Source of the DNA: Acidobacteriota bacterium
Lineage (GTDB): Bacteria; Acidobacteriota; Terriglobia; Bryobacterales; Bryobacteraceae
Assembly (NCBI GenBank): GCA_026394095.1
Contig: JAPKYY010000572.1
Location: 1-8,824 of the forward strand
Direction of reading: 5' to 3'
Length of the DNA stretch: 8,824 nucleotides
A program made the position numbers and the translations under genes. Shown here in pieces: positions 5,662 through 8,824 of the stretch. Within the stretch, counting starts at the first letter, position 1. Each line of letters opens with the position of its first letter. The notes under the pieces are model-generated. The model saw nothing but the letters and a program-made list of their open reading frames with translations, had not been told where the DNA came from and made no database searches.

Positions 5662-8121
5662 ATGGAAGATAAGAGACCGAGGCTTTCGGTGGTGATGCCC
5701 GTACACGGTGGAGTGGCTCTGCTGATTGAGGCTCTTGCAGCTCTTCGCGCTTCTGTTTCTGCACCGTTTGAAGTGCTGGTGGTGGACGACGGAACGCCAG
5801 TGGAACAAGCTGCCGCGATTGCGGCTGCTGTGGCTGCTGGCGGAGGCAGGCTCGTCAGACAGGCTCAGGCCGGCCCAGGCGCCGCGCGCAATCGTGGCGC
5901 GCAGGAAGCTGGGGGCGAAATTCTGGTCTTTATCGATGCGGACGTAAAGGTACACCGGGAAACCCTGGGACAGATTCAAGCGGCCTTTGAAGCTGATGCC
6001 GGATTGGCGGGGGTTTTTGGGTCTTATGACAAGAAGCCTTCGGCTGGAACCCTGGTGAGTGATTACCGCAATTTGTTGCACCATTACGTGCACCAGAATT
6101 CGAGGCGTGAGGCGAAGACTTTCTGGGCTGGATGCGGGGCGATCCGGCGGGAGGATTTTCTAGGGGCTGGCGGGTTTGACGCTGCTTTTGGCCGGCCGAG
6201 TATTGAGGATGTGGAGCTTGGGTTGAGACTGACGGGTAAAGGGCACCGGATTGAGCTGCGGCGGGAGATTCAGTGCACTCATGCGAAGTGCTGGACGCTG
6301 CGCTCGTTCTTTATGACCGATCTTTTTCAGCGCGCGATTCCATGGACAGAGATGTTGTTGACACGGGAAGGCGGGTTGCCGGGGGATCTGAATTTTGGGG
6401 TGTCGCAGAAATTGAGTGTGCCGCTGGCTTTGGTGCTGGTGTTGAGCCTGCTGTTTGGGTTGTGGGTGCCGATGCTTGTGTGCGGCATCTTGCTGGTTGG
6501 TTTGAATCTGGGCTTCTTCGGCTATCTGGCGCGATTGCGCGGTGTAATGTTTGCGGTGGCAACATTTCCGCTGCAGGTGCTTCATTATCTGGCCAGTGCG
6601 TTGGGGTTATTTGGGGGTGTGTTGCGGGTATGGAAGAAGTGGGATCCGCAGATTGGGGTGGCTGCTCTAGCGTTGGCATTGGTAGTAGCAGGAGTGCAAG
6701 TTTGGAGCGGTACTTATCAGGCGGATTTCAGCGGGTTTCCTGACGAGCCTAGCCATTACGTAACAGGGGTGATGGCCGCGGAGTATATGAAGGCCCCGAC
6801 GTTGCGACCGATGCACTTTGCAGAGCAGTATTATCTTCATTATCCGAAGGTGGGGATCGGGCATTGGCCGCCGCTGTTTTATCTGGTGGAGGGCTTGTGG
6901 TTTGTGTTGTTTGGCGTGAGTAAGACTGCGGCCTTGTTGTTGCAGCTCTTTCTTGGCTATGCCTTGGCGCTTGGGGTTTACGTTTTGGCTCGGCGCTATG
7001 CTTCGTGCGCCGGAGCGCTGGGAGCGGCGATGTTGTTGATTCTGACGCTGCCTTACCGGCAGTCGCTGTCGTGGGTAATGGCAGAACACCTGACGGCCGT
7101 AATGGTAGTGGCTGCGGTTGTGGCTTTTGCTCGCTATCTGGAGGGTCCAGGACTGGTGGCCGGGCAACTGTTTGGATTGCTTGCAGCGCTTGCTTTGTTG
7201 GTCAAAGGGAGTGCCAGCCCGCTGGTGTTGTTGCCTTTGTTCAGTGTTTTGATAGCCCGGCGATTTTCTGTTTTGTTGAGGCTTGATTTTTGGTTATCGG
7301 CCTTACCGGTTATTTTGCTGGCTGTGCCCTGGTATGTGTTTTCGACGCGATTTGCGAGCCCGAATTCGGGCGCTATTGGGAGAAGTGTGGGGAGTGGAGC
7401 CTGGATGCCCGGGCTTGAGTATGGGCCTGTGGTGCTGGTTTCGGCGTTGATTGGGGTTGTATTGCTTTCGAAACGCGACCCATATGTGGCCTCCCTGGCA
7501 GGGCTGGTAGGAAGTTATGCCGTTGCGCCATTTTGGATTGGTGCTTTTCGAGAGGGGCGGCATATGTTACCGGCGATTGCCGGGGCAGCGGTGCTGGCCA
7601 GCGGGGTTTGGGGCAGATTGAAACGGCTGGAATTGTTGGTGGGATGCTGTTTGGGTTTGAGTTGGTGGTTAACGCCGGGGACGGTTGGCTTTGCGCCGGA
7701 GCGGTTTCGGAGTTGGGCGCAAGGGATTCCGGATCTCGGGGCCATTTTGGTGTCTGGATCCGGGTTAGAGGAAGGAGCCGTTGTGGCGGCGATAGCCGAG
7801 CGGGAGCCGAATCCGAAGCGGGTTGTGTTTCGGGCCGGGCGCGTGTTGGCGACGAGCGGCTGGAACGGGGAGCGGTACCGGTTGCTGGTGAAGGATGAGG
7901 CGGAGGCGCGGGCGCGGATGGATGAGCTTGGGGTGGCGGTGTTTGTGCAGGCAGAGGGGGCTCGGTTTCCTCATGATTTGTTGATAGAGGGGGTGACGAA
8001 AAGTTGGAAGCGCGAGGTGATGCCGGGGTTTGTTGTGAGGGTGAATCCGTTGCCGGTGGTGGGGAAGAAAATGGAAATCGAGCAGCAGCGACTGGGTAGG
8101 AAGCTGCTGCTCGATCGTTGA
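5662..8121 (+). CDS. GT2 glycosyltransferase fused to a GT-C (ArnT/PMT-like) membrane glycosyltransferase
   Basis: The 819-residue product carries two glycosyltransferase folds. Residues 1-240 are a GT-A (family GT2) domain: Leu-Ser-Val-Val-Met-Pro-Val-His, Asp42-Asp43-Gly, Gly-Ala-Ala-Arg-Asn-Arg-Gly, the metal-binding Asp92-Ala-Asp94 and Glu182-Asp183 in Ile-Glu-Asp-Val-Glu. It should use a nucleotide-sugar on the cytoplasmic face. Residues about 252-325 are hydrophobic segments. From about 331 a GT-C-like part begins: a membrane helix, then a loop with Asp361-Glu362-Pro-Ser-His and His401-Trp-Pro-Pro-Leu-Phe-Tyr, like the Asp-Glu and Lys-Pro-Pro-Leu signatures of ArnT/PMT enzymes that use polyprenyl-phosphate sugars at the outer face. 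Many further helices run to about 670, then a soluble tail of about 130 residues. ATG 5662 is chosen over the adjoining TTG 5659; GAAGG (5654-5658) and GAGG (5643-5646) lie upstream. The acceptor is unknown; cell-envelope or exopolysaccharide glycosylation is a reasonable inference. No frameshift is seen across the junction. Confidence 0.85.
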   Translation: MEDKRPRLSVVMPVHGGVALLIEALAALRASVSAPFEVLVVDDGTPVEQAAAIAAAVAAGGGRLVRQAQAGPGAARNRGAQEAGGEILVFIDADVKVHRETLGQIQAAFEADAGLAGVFGSYDKKPSAGTLVSDYRNLLHHYVHQNSRREAKTFWAGCGAIRREDFLGAGGFDAAFGRPSIEDVELGLRLTGKGHRIELRREIQCTHAKCWTLRSFFMTDLFQRAIPWTEMLLTREGGLPGDLNFGVSQKLSVPLALVLVLSLLFGLWVPMLVCGILLVGLNLGFFGYLARLRGVMFAVATFPLQVLHYLASALGLFGGVLRVWKKWDPQIGVAALALALVVAGVQVWSGTYQADFSGFPDEPSHYVTGVMAAEYMKAPTLRPMHFAEQYYLHYPKVGIGHWPPLFYLVEGLWFVLFGVSKTAALLLQLFLGYALALGVYVLARRYASCAGALGAAMLLILTLPYRQSLSWVMAEHLTAVMVVAAVVAFARYLEGPGLVAGQLFGLLAALALLVKGSASPLVLLPLFSVLIARRFSVLLRLDFWLSALPVILLAVPWYVFSTRFASPNSGAIGRSVGSGAWMPGLEYGPVVLVSALIGVVLLSKRDPYVASLAGLVGSYAVAPFWIGAFREGRHMLPAIAGAAVLASGVWGRLKRLELLVGCCLGLSWWLTPGTVGFAPERFRSWAQGIPDLGAILVSGSGLEEGAVVAAIAEREPNPKRVVFRAGRVLATSGWNGERYRLLVKDEAEARARMDELGVAVFVQAEGARFPHDLLIEGVTKSWKREVMPGFVVRVNPLPVVGKKMEIEQQRLGRKLLLDR
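8061..8115 (-). terminator. Rho-independent terminator for the TIGR03437 gene, inside the opposite gene's 3' end
   Basis: Bases 8077-8089 (ATCGAGCAGCAGC) and 8103-8115 (GCTGCTGCTCGAT) are perfect 13-bp inverted repeats around a 13-base loop. Read on the minus strand, the stem begins 16 bases after the TAA at 8134-8132 and is followed by TTCCATTTTCTT (8076-8065), a U-rich run. On the plus strand the stem is followed by CGTTGATTGCGG, which is a poor U tract, and it precedes the TGA at 8119-8121. It therefore suits the minus-strand gene best, though it may also pause plus-strand transcription. Confidence 0.7.
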
Positions 8122-8131
8122 TTGCGGGTGC

Positions 8132-8824
8132 TTAGTTTACGAAGACTGTGACAGTGCCGCTGGTGGTGGTGCTGCCGCTAGTGATTTGGATTGCATTAGG
8201 GCCAGAGACCGTACCGGCCGGGAGCATGATGTTGATCTGGGCGAGGCCTGGGATCTGGCCCGGGGCACCCCCTGCGTACAGAACCTGAGCGTTCTGTCCG
8301 TTGATGGTAACCGTTACCGGGGTGCTGAACTGGCTGGGTGTCATCACGATCACGCCGTCTTGCGAGGCGGGATTGGTTTGGCCAAGGCCAGTGGCGTAGA
8401 TGCTGACGATGCTAAGTTTGGTGGCGGGGTTGAGGGCAGTGTTGACGGTTGCATCCTGGTTGAGGATGGCTGCGGGGCCGGTGCCAGTTGAGTTGCTGGT
8501 GAAGATGGCTGGCTTGGCCGTGCGGACCGGGACTTGCAGGGCTGCGCCGGATGCGCCGAGGTATTCGACCACTATGCTCGTTGTGGATTTACCAACAAGT
8601 GAGAAGGGTACGACTACGGATGTCTGCGTTGCCGAGGCGTAGAGGACGGGAGCGGGGATGCCGTCGAAGAGGACTCTGGTGTTGACTGATGCGTTGCTCG
8701 AGACGAGGTTGGTGGGGCCGATGTTTGTGCCGTAGAGGACTACGATTTCACCGGGTGCTACGCCGGTTGCGATGTAGTTTGCCGCGCTGAGGACGGCAGT
8801 GACGGTGGGTGCGCCGGTGGTGCC
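8132..8824 (-). CDS. TIGR03437 (Solibacter C-terminal paralogous domain) protein, C-terminal part
   Basis: The minus frame is open from the right edge to TAA at 8134-8132, giving 230 residues; the N-terminal part lies outside the window. The GTG at 8572 is internal and not the start, since the same domain continues without a stop to 8824. The whole piece reads as the TIGR03437 beta-sandwich module, with Ala-Pro-Gly-Glu-Ile-Val near 8760-8744, Val-Leu-Phe-Asp-Gly-Ile-Pro-Ala-Pro-Val-Leu-Tyr, Thr-Gln-Thr-Ser-Val-Val-Val-Pro-Phe, Ala-Ile-Leu-Asn-Gln-Asp, Tyr-Ala-Thr-Gly-Leu-Gly-Gln-Thr and Ala-Gly-Gly-Ala-Pro-Gly-Gln-Ile. This domain ends many large secreted acidobacterial proteins and has no known catalytic role; it may serve in secretion, surface attachment or carbohydrate contact (inference). 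It converges on the glycosyltransferase gene with a 10-base gap between stops. The function of the whole protein depends on the missing N-terminal part. Confidence 0.9.
   Translation of the reverse strand, partial: GTTGAPTVTAVLSAANYIATGVAPGEIVVLYGTNIGPTNLVSSNASVNTRVLFDGIPAPVLYASATQTSVVVPFSLVGKSTTSIVVEYLGASGAALQVPVRTAKPAIFTSNSTGTGPAAILNQDATVNTALNPATKLSIVSIYATGLGQTNPASQDGVIVMTPSQFSTPVTVTINGQNAQVLYAGGAPGQIPGLAQINIMLPAGTVSGPNAIQITSGSTTTSGTVTVFVN

Noticed and set aside
5820..5850. GCTGCTGTGGCTGCTGG repeat-like stretch in the GT2 domain
   Set aside because: It is explained by an Ala-rich helix in the coding sequence; no regular repeat unit continues.
8132..8572. Short minus-strand protein starting at GTG 8572
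   Set aside because: The same frame continues without a stop to the right edge and encodes the rest of the TIGR03437 domain, so 8572 is an internal valine.

Overview
The window most likely comes from an acidobacterium of the Solibacter/Bryobacter group. The strongest evidence is the right edge, where a minus-strand protein ends in the beta-sandwich module known as TIGR03437 (the Solibacter C-terminal paralogous domain). GC-rich coding and large exported or multidomain proteins fit this. I see no rRNA, tRNA, CRISPR array, insertion sequence or phage gene.

Left part (1-2962, plus strand): three tightly packed genes that look like one operon. They are the 3' end of an ATP-grasp ligase; an exported fusion of a c-type cytochrome motif with a copper type II (PHM/DBH-like) monooxygenase, overlapping the ligase end; and, 13 bases later, an AGE-family (N-acylglucosamine/cellobiose 2-epimerase-like) protein with a possible twin-arginine leader. 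The shared substrate or pathway cannot be read from the sequence.

Middle (2964-5507, minus strand): one large A-T-TE protein. It has an acyl-CoA-synthetase/AAE3-like adenylation domain, a phosphopantetheine carrier domain and an alpha/beta-hydrolase thioesterase whose nucleophile is Cys and whose usual C-terminal His is apparently missing. It converges on the epimerase gene with one base between the two stop codons. Its start faces a divergent intergenic region (5508-5661) that holds an imperfect 39-bp palindrome and a good sigma70-like promoter for the synthetase, placed so that the mRNA would be almost leaderless.

Right part (5662-8824): an 819-residue membrane protein joins a GT2 glycosyltransferase to a GT-C (ArnT/PMT-like) polytopic glycosyltransferase. 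It converges on the TIGR03437 protein. A perfect 13-bp hairpin lies inside the last codons of the glycosyltransferase gene and is followed by a U-rich run only when read on the minus strand, so it is probably the terminator of the TIGR03437 gene.

The best candidates for unusual biology are the orphan A-T-TE synthetase with its altered thioesterase, the GT2/GT-C fusion that shares its divergent control region, and the cytochrome/copper monooxygenase. All functions are inferred from motifs read by eye; no database search was run.
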